A stretch of 64,000 nucleotides of DNA, taken from contig JBLIOE010000002.1 of the NCBI GenBank assembly GCA_047639555.1, positions 178,806-242,805 of the forward strand, written 5' to 3'. The DNA is from JAJRXC01 sp047639555 (GTDB lineage Bacteria; Actinomycetota; Acidimicrobiia; Acidimicrobiales; Aldehydirespiratoraceae). Below, piece after piece: positions 42,215 to 50,275 of the stretch (the stretch's first letter is position 1; the number at the start of each line of letters is the position of its first letter). The translations under genes and the position numbers were made by a program. The notes beneath the pieces are model-generated. The model was not told the origin of the DNA. It saw nothing but the letters and a program-made list of their open reading frames with translations, and made no database searches.

Positions 42215-44541
42215 TGCGTCAACGCCAAACCATGTTGCTCGGGGCCGAAGTCGCGCTGGTCGCACTCACCGTCGCGGTCACGATCTCCCTCGAGCGCCTC
42301 TTCGCCGACCTCAACTTCCTCAACGATCTTCTGATCCTTGTTGTTGGCTCCCACATCGTGGCGGCGGTGTGTCGTCGAGCCGAGCTCTCCATGGCATGGT
42401 CCACTCCAATCAGCGGTGTGGCCCTCGCCGTTCTCGGCACGGCCGTCTTCTACCCCGACGCATCGGCGCTCATCATCCCGACCCGTGAGACCATCGCCGT
42501 TCTCGGCGATGACCTTCGAGAAGCGTGGCAGGTGTTCTCCGACGACTCTGCGCCGGTGCCCCCAATCCGCGGCTTCCTCGTCACCACCGCCGTCCTTGTT
42601 TGGTACGGCGTGTTCTTGGCCGACTGGGCCGCGTTTCGTTTGCGGTCGCCGCTCGAGGCCGTTGCTCCGGGCACTGCGGTCTTCGTGTTCGCGTCGCTGC
42701 TCGGCGTCGACCGCAACGAGATCGCCCACGGTCTCCTCTTCGCCACCGGACTCCTCCTGGTCCTGCTCACCATGCGGGCCGAACGCCAGGTACGCGAAGA
42801 AGTGTGGATCGCCGGCGGCGCGAGCGCCGGTGTTCGCACGACACTGAGGGTGGGCGCCGCCGCCGGTGTCGCCGCGTTGCTCTTCGGCGCGCTGGTCGCG
42901 CCGCGTCTTCCCGGCGCGAGCGCCCAGCCCCTCGTGGATATTCAGGAGATCAGCAGCGGGCCAGAGACCCGATCGGTCTTGAGTCCCCTCGTCGAAATCT
43001 CGACATCGCTTGTCAACCAAACCAACCTCGAGTTGTTCTCTGTTCGCGTCGACCCCCGAGAACGCGATTACTGGCGACTTATGGCCCTCACGAAGTTCGA
43101 GAACGAAATCTGGCGCCGGAGTTCCAACTTCGATGCGGTTCGCGACGAGGTCGCCAGCGACGTCAATTCTTCGGTGCCAACGCGCACGGTGAATCAAGAG
43201 ATCACTATCGCGTCATTGGGCAACATCTATCTGCCCGCCGCCTATGAGGTGAGCAATGTTGTAGACGACGGCGGCGTCGACCTCGAGTACGAGGTCGCCA
43301 CGGGTGCACTCGTCGTCGAGCGAGGGCTCGAACACATCCCCCGCGGACTCACCTACCAGATCCAGTCGGCGGTGCCCGACTATTCACCATCCGACCTGCC
43401 CGCCAACGCGACGGAAGGTATGAGCGGCGACTTTGTCCGCGAGCACACCGAACTCCCCACGGACTGTCAGCCCGACGAATCGGTCGCCGAAACCGGCTGC
43501 TGGCCCACCCGTGTCACCACGATCGCCGAAGACATCGTCGCCACCGCCGGCGCCACCACCGATCACCAGCGGGTGCTCGCGCTCCAACAGTTCTTCCTTG
43601 ATCCCGCCAACTTCACGTACAACATTGATGTTGCCCTCGAGCACAACATCGACGACATGAACACCTTCCTCACCATTCGGCAGGGATATTGCGAGCAATT
43701 CGCTTCGACCTTCGCGGCGATGGCTCGGTCGCTGGGTATACCGGCCCGCGTTGCCGTGGGTTTCACCTGGGGCGACTGGGACGCGGCCCGGGGCGAATAC
43801 GTCGTGCGGGGCAAACACGCCCACGCCTGGCCGGAGGTCTACTTCGGCGGTGTCGGCTGGGTGATCTTCGATCCCACTCCCGGCCGAAGCCGTGGCCATG
43901 ACAGCGATGTCACCCAACTCCCCGAGCCCGAACAGTTTGGCGCCAACGCCGGAGTCGAAGACAGCGACGACATCACCACCACGGTGCCTGACCCTCAGCC
44001 CGGCCCCCAAGCAGGTGTCGGCAGCGGCACCAACACACCAACGACCTTGCCCGAAGCCGTCGTTGCCGGCAGCAACGGCTCCGGGTTGAGCATTCCGTGG
44101 CGAGCGATGTCAATCATTGCCTTCATTCTTGCGTTCATAGGTTTTGTGCCAATCGCCCAGCAGGTGCGACGACGACGCTGGATCGCGGCAATCGCCGCGG
44201 ACCCGGTCGGGCGCGGCGAGTTCGCGTGGGATGACGCCGTCGGTGCGCTCCGACTCGCGGGGCTCCCGATGCAGAACTTCCAGACGCCACACGAATTCGC
44301 GACGATGGTGGCCCGCTCGAGGTACGACTTCGGACCAGTCCGCGAACTTGCCAACCACGTGACATGGCTCCGATATTCGAGCGGCGATGAAGCGGTCGAA
44401 CACGCACTAGCTGCCCAAGTTGCGGCATCAAAGATCGTTCGTCAGTGTCGCGAATGGGTCGGTCGACCGACGGTGATCCGTCAGGCGTTCGACCCGCGAA
44501 TGCTCAACGAGCCGCCGCCGCGACCGATCCTCACCCGCTAG
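42214..44541 (+). CDS. TgpA-type membrane transglutaminase-like protein
   Basis: The 775-residue protein has about six N-terminal membrane helices, an extracytoplasmic transglutaminase-like domain and one further helix at about 628-650 (IPWRAMSIIAFILAFIGFV). The triad is Cys493 in QGYCEQFASTFAAMARSLG, His near 536 in HAHAWPEVYF, and Asp near 551 in IFDPTPG. This is the TgpA/DUF3488 architecture, whose papain-like domain faces outside. It may crosslink or cleave envelope proteins; the substrate is unknown. It ends at a palindrome shared with the convergent DUF3040 gene. Confidence 0.9.
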   Translation: MRQRQTMLLGAEVALVALTVAVTISLERLFADLNFLNDLLILVVGSHIVAAVCRRAELSMAWSTPISGVALAVLGTAVFYPDASALIIPTRETIAVLGDDLREAWQVFSDDSAPVPPIRGFLVTTAVLVWYGVFLADWAAFRLRSPLEAVAPGTAVFVFASLLGVDRNEIAHGLLFATGLLLVLLTMRAERQVREEVWIAGGASAGVRTTLRVGAAAGVAALLFGALVAPRLPGASAQPLVDIQEISSGPETRSVLSPLVEISTSLVNQTNLELFSVRVDPRERDYWRLMALTKFENEIWRRSSNFDAVRDEVASDVNSSVPTRTVNQEITIASLGNIYLPAAYEVSNVVDDGGVDLEYEVATGALVVERGLEHIPRGLTYQIQSAVPDYSPSDLPANATEGMSGDFVREHTELPTDCQPDESVAETGCWPTRVTTIAEDIVATAGATTDHQRVLALQQFFLDPANFTYNIDVALEHNIDDMNTFLTIRQGYCEQFASTFAAMARSLGIPARVAVGFTWGDWDAARGEYVVRGKHAHAWPEVYFGGVGWVIFDPTPGRSRGHDSDVTQLPEPEQFGANAGVEDSDDITTTVPDPQPGPQAGVGSGTNTPTTLPEAVVAGSNGSGLSIPWRAMSIIAFILAFIGFVPIAQQVRRRRWIAAIAADPVGRGEFAWDDAVGALRLAGLPMQNFQTPHEFATMVARSRYDFGPVRELANHVTWLRYSSGDEAVEHALAAQVAASKIVRQCREWVGRPTVIRQAFDPRMLNEPPPRPILTR

Positions 44542-44546
44542 CGGGT
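44533..44546. terminator. Palindrome between convergent genes
   Basis: ACCCGCTAGCGGGT is a perfect dyad spanning the stop of the transglutaminase gene and the end of the convergent DUF3040 gene. It could terminate both. There is only a short TTATT on the plus side, so this is uncertain. Confidence 0.4.
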
Positions 44547-44929
44547 TATTCGAATTCGTCGGGGCGCTGGAAACGCTCGCGCATTTTCGAACCCGCGCCG
44601 CCCATGGCATCGCGCAGCCCACCACCCCGGAAGTTCTCCGTCATCTGCTCAAGGCCGGCACGGCCGAGCTTGCGGGCATTGGATTCGAACCAGAGCAAGC
44701 TGCCGAGCATGAGCAGGAAGCCGACAAACGCCAAGATGAACGATGCGGAGAGCAGCATCACCATGGTTGCAGCGCCCGCCGTGAAGCCCGCCGACGCCCA
44801 CTTCAGATTCCGAAAGGCGTGGGTATAGATCGTGGTCTGAGCAACTTCGCGAGCAAGAGCGGGGTCGGACTCATAGAGGTGATCTTCGATCTCCGTGAGG
44901 ATTCGTTGCTCGTCATCGGATAGCGGCAC
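44546..44929 (-). CDS. DUF3040 membrane protein
   Basis: The 127-residue product begins MPLSDDEQRILTEIEDHLYE, the hallmark of DUF3040 proteins of actinobacteria. A helical hydrophilic part is followed by two membrane segments (about 48-64 and 66-83, GAATMVMLLSASFILAFVG and LLMLGSLLWF) and a charged tail. Function is unknown; homologues often lie near division genes or DNA polymerase IV, as here. AGGAG is 6 bases before the GTG. A promoter-like TTGTAG-N19-TATGTT lies upstream. Confidence 0.88.
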   Translation of the reverse strand: MPLSDDEQRILTEIEDHLYESDPALAREVAQTTIYTHAFRNLKWASAGFTAGAATMVMLLSASFILAFVGFLLMLGSLLWFESNARKLGRAGLEQMTENFRGGGLRDAMGGAGSKMRERFQRPDEFE

Positions 44930-44959
44930 TGATCACTCCTCATGCCCAGGTGTGTGCTC

Positions 44960-44990
44960 AACATAGTGTCGCACAGCGCTCCCGCTACAA
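44960..44990 (-). promoter_or_regulatory. Possible promoter of the DUF3040 gene
   Basis: On the minus strand TTGTAG (44985-44990) precedes TATGTT (44960-44965) by 19 bases, or ACTATG by 17. The elements are only moderate matches to sigma-70-type consensus, 31 bases ahead of the GTG start. Confidence 0.3.
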
Positions 44991-45042
44991 CAACGCGCGG
45001 ACAAGACCCTTCACGAACAAATTGGGCGAACAACGCGGGCGA

Positions 45043-46314
45043 TCACCGCTCATCGGGGCCCCATTGTTGCTGACCGGTCTCGAAGCGCTTGATTCCTTCG
45101 CCCGTTCGTGCCAATGCGGCCGGGCCGATCGCGCTCGAACCGAAACGCTCGCGGATCTCGTCAACCACGCTGTCGGCATGGCTCCACGCCGGACCTGTCA
45201 CTTCGTCGAGAGTGAGCTGACGAACCGACCCATCAACGAGCTGACTCAGGCTCACACCAAGGAGCCGAACACCGGGAGTGGGGTCGAGTTTCTTGAGCAT
45301 CTGCTCCGCCTCGATCGCGATTGCTCGAGCGCCGTCGAGCGGCTCGGGGACAGTGTTCGACCGAGTGATCGTCGTGAAATCCGAGAACCGCACCTTGATC
45401 GTGACGGTCCGCCCGAGCACCGCTCCGGCCCGCAGTCGACCCGCAACGGCGTCTGCCATCCGCATGAGGTGGGGACGAAGATCCGCATGTGTCACGAGAT
45501 CTTTGGCGAAGGTCTCCTCATGGCCGATCGACTTCAGGGCCTGATCGGTCTCGACCGGTCGTTCGTCTTTCGCATTCGAGAGCGCGTGGAGGTGCAAACC
45601 CGCGGCCTTGCCGACCGATGCTTCGAGGCGGTGGCGCGGCTGTGCGGCGAGGTCCCCGACTGTCTCGATGCCCATGCTCGACAGGCGCCGCCCGGTGGCC
45701 GGGCCGACCCCCCAGAGTTCTCGGACCGCCATCGGATGAAGAAAGTCGAGTTCGGTACCCGGCTCAACCACAAACACGCCGCTGCCGAACTGCGGACCCT
45801 TCGGGCTCGGTTTTGGTTTGGCGCGTTCCGTCGCAAGCTTCGCCAGGAATTTGTTGGTCGCCACACCCACCGAACACGTCAGTTGTAGTTCATCGGAGAC
45901 CCGCTGGCGGATGCTGAGTCCGATCTCTGCCGCACGGTCCTCGCCGTGCAGCGCACCACGCACATCAAGGAACGCTTCGTCGAGCGAGAGCGGTTCAACG
46001 AGCGGCGTCGCGTCGTGGAGAATCGCCATCACTTCGCGACTCACGTCGGCATAGTGCCCATGGTCACCGGGGAGAAACACGGCATGCGGGCACAGTCGTC
46101 GCGCCTGAGTCGATGGCATCGCCGAGTGAATACCAAACACTCGCGCCTCGTAGCTGGCTGCAGCAACCACCCCGCGCTCCCCGGTTCCACCGACGACTAC
46201 CGGTTGTCCGCGGAGTTCCGGGTGCCGCCGCAACTCAACCGAGGCAAAAAAGGCATCCATATCGACATGGATGAAACCCAACGTGCCGTCAGGAGGCCGC
46301 CCGGCGCCACTCAC
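45043..46314 (-). CDS. dinB: DNA polymerase IV (Y-family)
   Basis: DinB is a translesion DNA polymerase. From the GTG overlapping the NUDIX stop (GTGA) it has 423 residues. FIHVDMDAFFASVELRRHPE carries the first catalytic Asp, VVAAASYEARVFGIHSAMPS is the fingers motif, EPLSLDEAFLDV the catalytic Asp-Glu pair, CSVGVATNKFLAKLATERAK the palm, and LWGVGPATGRRLSSMGI the helix-hairpin-helix. The C terminus ends in a tail without an obvious clamp-binding motif. Other GTG/ATG codons upstream lie within the NUDIX gene and are rejected. Confidence 0.95.
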   Translation of the reverse strand: MSGAGRPPDGTLGFIHVDMDAFFASVELRRHPELRGQPVVVGGTGERGVVAAASYEARVFGIHSAMPSTQARRLCPHAVFLPGDHGHYADVSREVMAILHDATPLVEPLSLDEAFLDVRGALHGEDRAAEIGLSIRQRVSDELQLTCSVGVATNKFLAKLATERAKPKPSPKGPQFGSGVFVVEPGTELDFLHPMAVRELWGVGPATGRRLSSMGIETVGDLAAQPRHRLEASVGKAAGLHLHALSNAKDERPVETDQALKSIGHEETFAKDLVTHADLRPHLMRMADAVAGRLRAGAVLGRTVTIKVRFSDFTTITRSNTVPEPLDGARAIAIEAEQMLKKLDPTPGVRLLGVSLSQLVDGSVRQLTLDEVTGPAWSHADSVVDEIRERFGSSAIGPAALARTGEGIKRFETGQQQWGPDER

Positions 46315-46844
46315 AAAAGAACTCGCTCCGATGTCATCTCCGACGGGTTGCGCCCGAGAGCGCGATAGCCGAAGTGGCGGATGTCTGACCATGGATCGTT
46401 CAGCCACTCCCGCATCGGGTCGGCCACCCACGGCGGACTCTTGTCGAGCCGCTGGTCGACGACTCCCGCATCGAGAAAATCGGCGTCAACCACGATGCCA
46501 TCGGGATCTTCGAGGGCGATCTCGCCCCCGAAACCAACCGCCAGATGAACCTCAACCTTGAGGTGCATCTCAAGGTCAACAAACACCACTTCGGTGGTCC
46601 AACACATCCGCTCCCAGCCCGTGACTACAAGACCGGTCTCTTCTTCAACTTCACGCGAGAGCGCGATCAGCGGAGTTTCGCCGGCATCAACAACCCCGCC
46701 CGGTGTGCTCCAGTCGATCCGACCATCTCGTCGTCGGTTCGCAACGAGCAAGAGACCAACGTGGTTCGAGATCAGCCCGCCGGCCACCCTCCACTCACGC
46801 ATTCTTGATTCGGGTGTCCCTTCATGCGCTGACTCACTGACCAT
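46311..46844 (-). CDS. NUDIX hydrolase
   Basis: The 177-residue protein carries a full Nudix box, GGVVDAGETPLIALSREVEE then ETGL, matching GX5EX7REUXEEXGU. Nudix enzymes split nucleoside diphosphates linked to another group. Adjacency to dinB with an overlap of start and stop invites the idea of nucleotide-pool sanitising of a MutT kind, but the substrate cannot be read from the sequence. The N terminus MREWRVAGGLISNHVGLLLV is a beta-rich Nudix start; a later ATG at residue 15 is possible. Confidence 0.9.
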   Translation of the reverse strand: MVSESAHEGTPESRMREWRVAGGLISNHVGLLLVANRRRDGRIDWSTPGGVVDAGETPLIALSREVEEETGLVVTGWERMCWTTEVVFVDLEMHLKVEVHLAVGFGGEIALEDPDGIVVDADFLDAGVVDQRLDKSPPWVADPMREWLNDPWSDIRHFGYRALGRNPSEMTSERVLL

Positions 46845-46877
46845 TGGTCCAGCATGCCAGCCCCGCAGGGCCAGGTG

Positions 46878-47603
46878 TCAGCTACCCGGGTTGGTTTCGA
46901 TCGCGCCGCCGTTTCCAATGTCGGTGATGATCGTCGGCGCTTCCTCGATCGCCGGCGTGGCAATTCGGGGCGCACCAAGATCCACCGCGGCGACGTCGGC
47001 GGCCGGCGGCGGCACCGTGTCGGGTTGGGCAATGAGCACCAGCGTGCCAACTCCGGTGGCAGCGATGAGCACACCAACGAGCGGCAGCAGCAGCTGTCGG
47101 CGGATCCGCTTCTGGTCTTGCTCGATCGTGGATTCCTCCGCCATGAGACGATGGAGACGCGATTCGATGTCGTTGTTGCCGAGCTCAAGGGCGGTCGACA
47201 GCACGCTGACGTCGACATCGCGCAGGTGGAGCTGGGCCCCGAGCGGCATATCGCGGAGCCGGTAGACAAGGGCGAGGTAACGGGCCAGCACGGCGTCTGG
47301 ACCGCTGGCGGGGTCGACATCAAGGCCCGAGTGGTTGACCGCGATCCGCCCTTCATCGAGGTCGATGATCAGCAGCGAACGTTCGGGGACCAGGCCTGCG
47401 TCCTCGATGCAGTAGGCGCGAACGAGCGCCTCCATAGTCTGCTCATCCAGGTCACGGCGCCCGTACTCGATGTCTTCAAGGTCGACGACCGTAAGGCCGG
47501 ACGCAACGGTGAGCGCGCTCAGTTCGAGGCCAGAGGCAACGCGGGCTTCGCGCAGCAGAGTACCGAGGCGGCGCGGCGGGACGAGGGACGTTGTCGGAGA
47601 CAT
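46878..47603 (-). CDS. RodZ-like helix-turn-helix membrane protein
   Basis: The 241-residue protein has an XRE/RodZ-type helix-turn-helix at about 12-66 (LGTLLREARVASGLELSALT then DLEDIEYGRR), a middle region without recognised domain, one membrane helix at about 170-190 (LLLPLVGVLIAATGVGTLVL) and a short Ala/Pro-rich outer tail. The topology recalls RodZ, but the large extracytoplasmic beta domain is missing. It may be a membrane-bound regulator or a cytoskeletal adaptor. The gene stands alone between the NUDIX gene and a mannosyltransferase. Confidence 0.7.
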   Translation of the reverse strand: MSPTTSLVPPRRLGTLLREARVASGLELSALTVASGLTVVDLEDIEYGRRDLDEQTMEALVRAYCIEDAGLVPERSLLIIDLDEGRIAVNHSGLDVDPASGPDAVLARYLALVYRLRDMPLGAQLHLRDVDVSVLSTALELGNNDIESRLHRLMAEESTIEQDQKRIRRQLLLPLVGVLIAATGVGTLVLIAQPDTVPPPAADVAAVDLGAPRIATPAIEEAPTIITDIGNGGAIETNPGS

Positions 47604-47633
47604 ACCAGACGGATCGGCCGCTCCGACAGAAAC

Positions 47634-48398
47634 TTAAGGACGGCGGCTACGCCGAAGGAAACGATCGCGGACGCCCCACCAAGAGACGAGGGCGAGAGCC
47701 TCAACCACAATCATTCCCGACATCTTCGATGTGCCGCGGACGCGGTCGACGAACTGGATCGGCACTTCTCGCACCACCCCGCCCGCCTGGATGACGCGGT
47801 GCGCCATCTCGATCTGGAACGCGTAGCCATCGGCGCGCACCGTCTGAAAGTCGATCTCGGCCAACACCGAAGCGGAGTAGGCCCGATAACCAGCCGTGGC
47901 GTCACGGACGTCAAGGCCAAGGACCGCGGCGGCATAACGGTTGCCCCATTTCGAAAGTGCCCGTCGATGCCACGACCAGTCCGGGATCGAACCACCCTCG
48001 ACATAACGGCTCCCAATCGCAAGATCGGCACCATTGTCGACCTGTTCGAGCAATGTGGGGAGCGCGGCAGGATCGTGCGACAAGTCGCTATCCATCTCCA
48101 CCATGATGTCGAAGCCGTTCATCAATCCATGGCGGAAACCGTCTCGATACGCTGAACCGAGACCCGACTTTGCCGGGCGACGCATGACTTCGATGTCGCC
48201 GATTTCTTCCGCCATCGCTTCGGCAATATCGGCAGTGCCGTCGGGCGAGCCGTCGTCGACCACCAAGACGTTGACTGTTGGGCACGCTTCGCGGAGCCGG
48301 CGAAGCACCTCTTGGATGTTCGCCGCCTCGTCGTATGTCGGAAGAACAACCAGAGCACGCACCGACGGGCACTCTAGAGGGAGAGCCGCCGCGGTCAC
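47634..48398 (-). CDS. Polyprenol-phosphate mannosyltransferase (GT2, DPM1-like)
   Basis: The 254-residue GT2 enzyme resembles Dpm1/Ppm1, which moves mannose from GDP-mannose to polyprenyl phosphate. ALVVLPTYDEAANIQEVLRR opens the nucleotide-binding domain, VLVVDDGSPDGTADIAEAM carries the first Asp, IMVEMDSDLSHDPAALPTLL the DxD-type metal site, and GSRYVEGGSIPDWSWHRR is a strong family segment. There is no membrane domain, so a partner may be needed. It starts with GTG behind AGAGGGC, 22 bases from the divergent membrane-protein gene. Confidence 0.9.
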   Translation of the reverse strand: MTAAALPLECPSVRALVVLPTYDEAANIQEVLRRLREACPTVNVLVVDDGSPDGTADIAEAMAEEIGDIEVMRRPAKSGLGSAYRDGFRHGLMNGFDIMVEMDSDLSHDPAALPTLLEQVDNGADLAIGSRYVEGGSIPDWSWHRRALSKWGNRYAAAVLGLDVRDATAGYRAYSASVLAEIDFQTVRADGYAFQIEMAHRVIQAGGVVREVPIQFVDRVRGTSKMSGMIVVEALALVSWWGVRDRFLRRSRRP

Positions 48399-48420
48399 GC
48401 CCTCTTCTCGTCGGTAAGGT

Positions 48421-48732
48421 GTGGATGTGGCCTCCTCTCATGCCTCCACTCCGCCCGTTGGTTCATCCACCGCCGCGCCCCCGCTGATCGCCCGAGTCCT
48501 CGCGGTTCTCGCGATTCTCGTCGGCGGACTCTGCGGTGGACTCATCGGTTTCGCCGTCACCGACATCTCGTGCACCGACGGCTGCACCGGCACCGCCAGC
48601 ATCGCGGGGCTCGCCAGCGCCATTGGTTGCGCCGTCGGCGTAGCTGTTGTCGCCGTGCTTGCGCTCCGGGCCATGGCGGAATGGAACGCCAAAGAAGTTC
48701 GCGACCAGGCCCACCGACCCAAAGACACATGA
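48421..48732 (+). CDS. Small two-helix membrane protein
   Basis: The 103-residue product is hydrophobic, with two membrane segments (about 23-47 LIARVLAVLAILVGGLCGGL and 58-82 IAGLASAIGCAVGVAVVAVL) joined by a loop containing SCTDGCTG. That pair of cysteines could form a disulphide outside the membrane. No family is recognised. It starts at GTG 22 bases from the divergent mannosyltransferase and ends 13 bases before the next ATG, so it probably shares a transcript with the inositol-phosphatase-like gene. Confidence 0.65.
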   Translation: MDVASSHASTPPVGSSTAAPPLIARVLAVLAILVGGLCGGLIGFAVTDISCTDGCTGTASIAGLASAIGCAVGVAVVAVLALRAMAEWNAKEVRDQAHRPKDT

Positions 48733-48745
48733 GCACTCGTTCAAG

Positions 48746-49534
48746 ATGAGCAGGGATCCGGCCGAGCTTCTGGCGCTCGCCGACATCGCAATCGACCGCG
48801 TGCTGCCGCGACTGCAATCAGCCCGAGATCAGGGCGACGTGCGGATGGACACGAAGTCGAGCGCCACCGACATCGTCACCGAATTCGATCAATGGTCCGA
48901 AGCAACGATTGTCGAAACGATCATCGCGGCTCGCCCTGACGACGGATTCATCGGCGAAGAGGGCGCCACAATTACTGGCACAAGCGGTGTCGTGTGGCTC
49001 ATCGATCCGATCGATGGCACGACAAACTTTGTCTACGACCTGCCCGGAAGTTCGGTATCGATCGCCGCCCGCGTCGACGACATCACGATGGTCGGCGCGG
49101 TTCACGACATCGTGCGCGACGAGCGCTTTCGCGCCGCCCGCGGCGAAGGCGCGACGCTCGACGGCGCGCCGATCACCCCGACGCGGTTGACCGATGTCTC
49201 CACCGCACTGGTGGCCACCGGCTTCTCCTATGACGCCAACCGGCGGCGGGCGCAGGCTTCGGCGCTTGTTGAGCTCCTTCCGAACATCCGCGATATCCGG
49301 CGGCTGGGCGGCGCCGCGATCGACCTCTGCATGGTGGCTTGCGGGCGCGTTGATGCGTATTACGAGCGCGGTCTCAGCCCATGGGACTTTGCCGCGGGCG
49401 AACTCATCGCCATTGAAGCGGGCGCGCGAATAGAGAATCGCGATGCCACCGGAGGCGCGGTTGTGGCCGCTTCTCCGGCCATTGCCGAAGAATTCTTCTC
49501 GCTTGTCGAGCGGGCCGGAATCCATCTCGCCTAA
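48746..49534 (+). CDS. Inositol monophosphatase family protein
   Basis: The 262-residue enzyme belongs to the Mg2+-dependent phosphatase family that includes inositol monophosphatase, CysQ and histidinol phosphatase HisN. DIVTEFDQWSEATI, GEEG, WLIDPIDGTTNFVYDLP and WDFAAGELIAIEAGARIEN are the four family motifs with the three metal aspartates. Substrate choice among inositol phosphate, histidinol phosphate and PAP cannot be made from these. I chose ATG at 48746; upstream codons run within the preceding gene. Confidence 0.9.
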   Translation: MSRDPAELLALADIAIDRVLPRLQSARDQGDVRMDTKSSATDIVTEFDQWSEATIVETIIAARPDDGFIGEEGATITGTSGVVWLIDPIDGTTNFVYDLPGSSVSIAARVDDITMVGAVHDIVRDERFRAARGEGATLDGAPITPTRLTDVSTALVATGFSYDANRRRAQASALVELLPNIRDIRRLGGAAIDLCMVACGRVDAYYERGLSPWDFAAGELIAIEAGARIENRDATGGAVVAASPAIAEEFFSLVERAGIHLA

Positions 49535-49546
49535 ATCGTTTGGCCC

Positions 49547-49566
49547 GGTGGTGCACGCGCACCGCC
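49547..49566 (+). terminator. Hairpin after the inositol-phosphatase gene
   Basis: GGTGGTGC-ACGC-GCACCGCC forms an 8-bp stem with one G-T wobble and a 4-base loop, between the phosphatase stop and the response-regulator start. No T-run follows, so it may be a weak terminator or leader structure. Confidence 0.4.
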
Positions 49567-49588
49567 AGAATCTGGCACGATCACGTTC

Positions 49589-50269
49589 GTGGGAAGCCGA
49601 ATACTGACCGTTGAAGACGACGAACGAATCCGTACATCGGTTCGTCTTGCCCTGGAAGACGAGGGCTACGAGGTTGTCGAGGCGGAGTCCGGCGAGGACG
49701 CGCTGTTGGCGTTCGGCCAGGCCCCAGCCGATGTCGTCTTGATCGACATCATGCTGCCGGGCATGGATGGGTTCGAAGTCTGTCGAGCCATCCGCAAGAT
49801 CTCCGATGTTCCGATCGTGATGGTGACCGCCCGCGCCGACACCCACGACGTTGTGGCCGGTCTCGAAGCCGGAGCCGACGACTACCTCACCAAGCCGCAC
49901 GCGCCGAAAGAACTTTCGGCCCGAATTCGCGCCCTCCTTCGCCGAGTGCGCGCCACCGAACCCGGCGCACCACAACTGGTGTTCGGCGAGCTTGAGATCA
50001 TCCCGGAGGAAGGGGTGGTCCGAGTCGGCGACGACGAAGTCCATCTCACAAAAACCGAGTTCCGTCTCCTCGTCGAACTCGCGTCCAACGCCGGCCGTGT
50101 GTTCTCCCGTGAGGTCCTGCTCGAGCGGGTGTGGGGCTATGGCTACTTCGGCGACGGCCGCCTCGTGGATGTCCACATCCGTCGCCTCCGCACGAAGATC
50201 GAACCCGACCCGGCCAACCCGCGCCACGTCGTCACGGTTCGAGGGCTCGGCTACAAGCTTCAGGCCTGA
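49589..50269 (+). CDS. OmpR-family response regulator (MtrA-like)
   Basis: The 226-residue protein has a receiver domain with Asp10/Asp11, phosphoacceptor Asp53 (LIDIMLPGMDG), MVTARADT and the conserved Lys in YLTKPHAP. A winged-helix output domain follows with VHLTKTEFRLLVELASNAGR, VLLERVWGYGY and VDVHIRRLRTKIEPDP. Together with the histidine kinase and GerMN lipoprotein directly downstream it mirrors MtrA-MtrB-LpqB, the essential actinobacterial envelope and division signalling unit. It starts with GTG; the kinase follows after 6 bases. Confidence 0.92.
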   Translation: MGSRILTVEDDERIRTSVRLALEDEGYEVVEAESGEDALLAFGQAPADVVLIDIMLPGMDGFEVCRAIRKISDVPIVMVTARADTHDVVAGLEAGADDYLTKPHAPKELSARIRALLRRVRATEPGAPQLVFGELEIIPEEGVVRVGDDEVHLTKTEFRLLVELASNAGRVFSREVLLERVWGYGYFGDGRLVDVHIRRLRTKIEPDPANPRHVVTVRGLGYKLQA

Positions 50270-50275
50270 TCCAAC

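Noticed and set aside
46854..48155. 433-codon plus-strand open frame
   Set aside because: Antisense to the HTH and mannosyltransferase genes with good family signatures.
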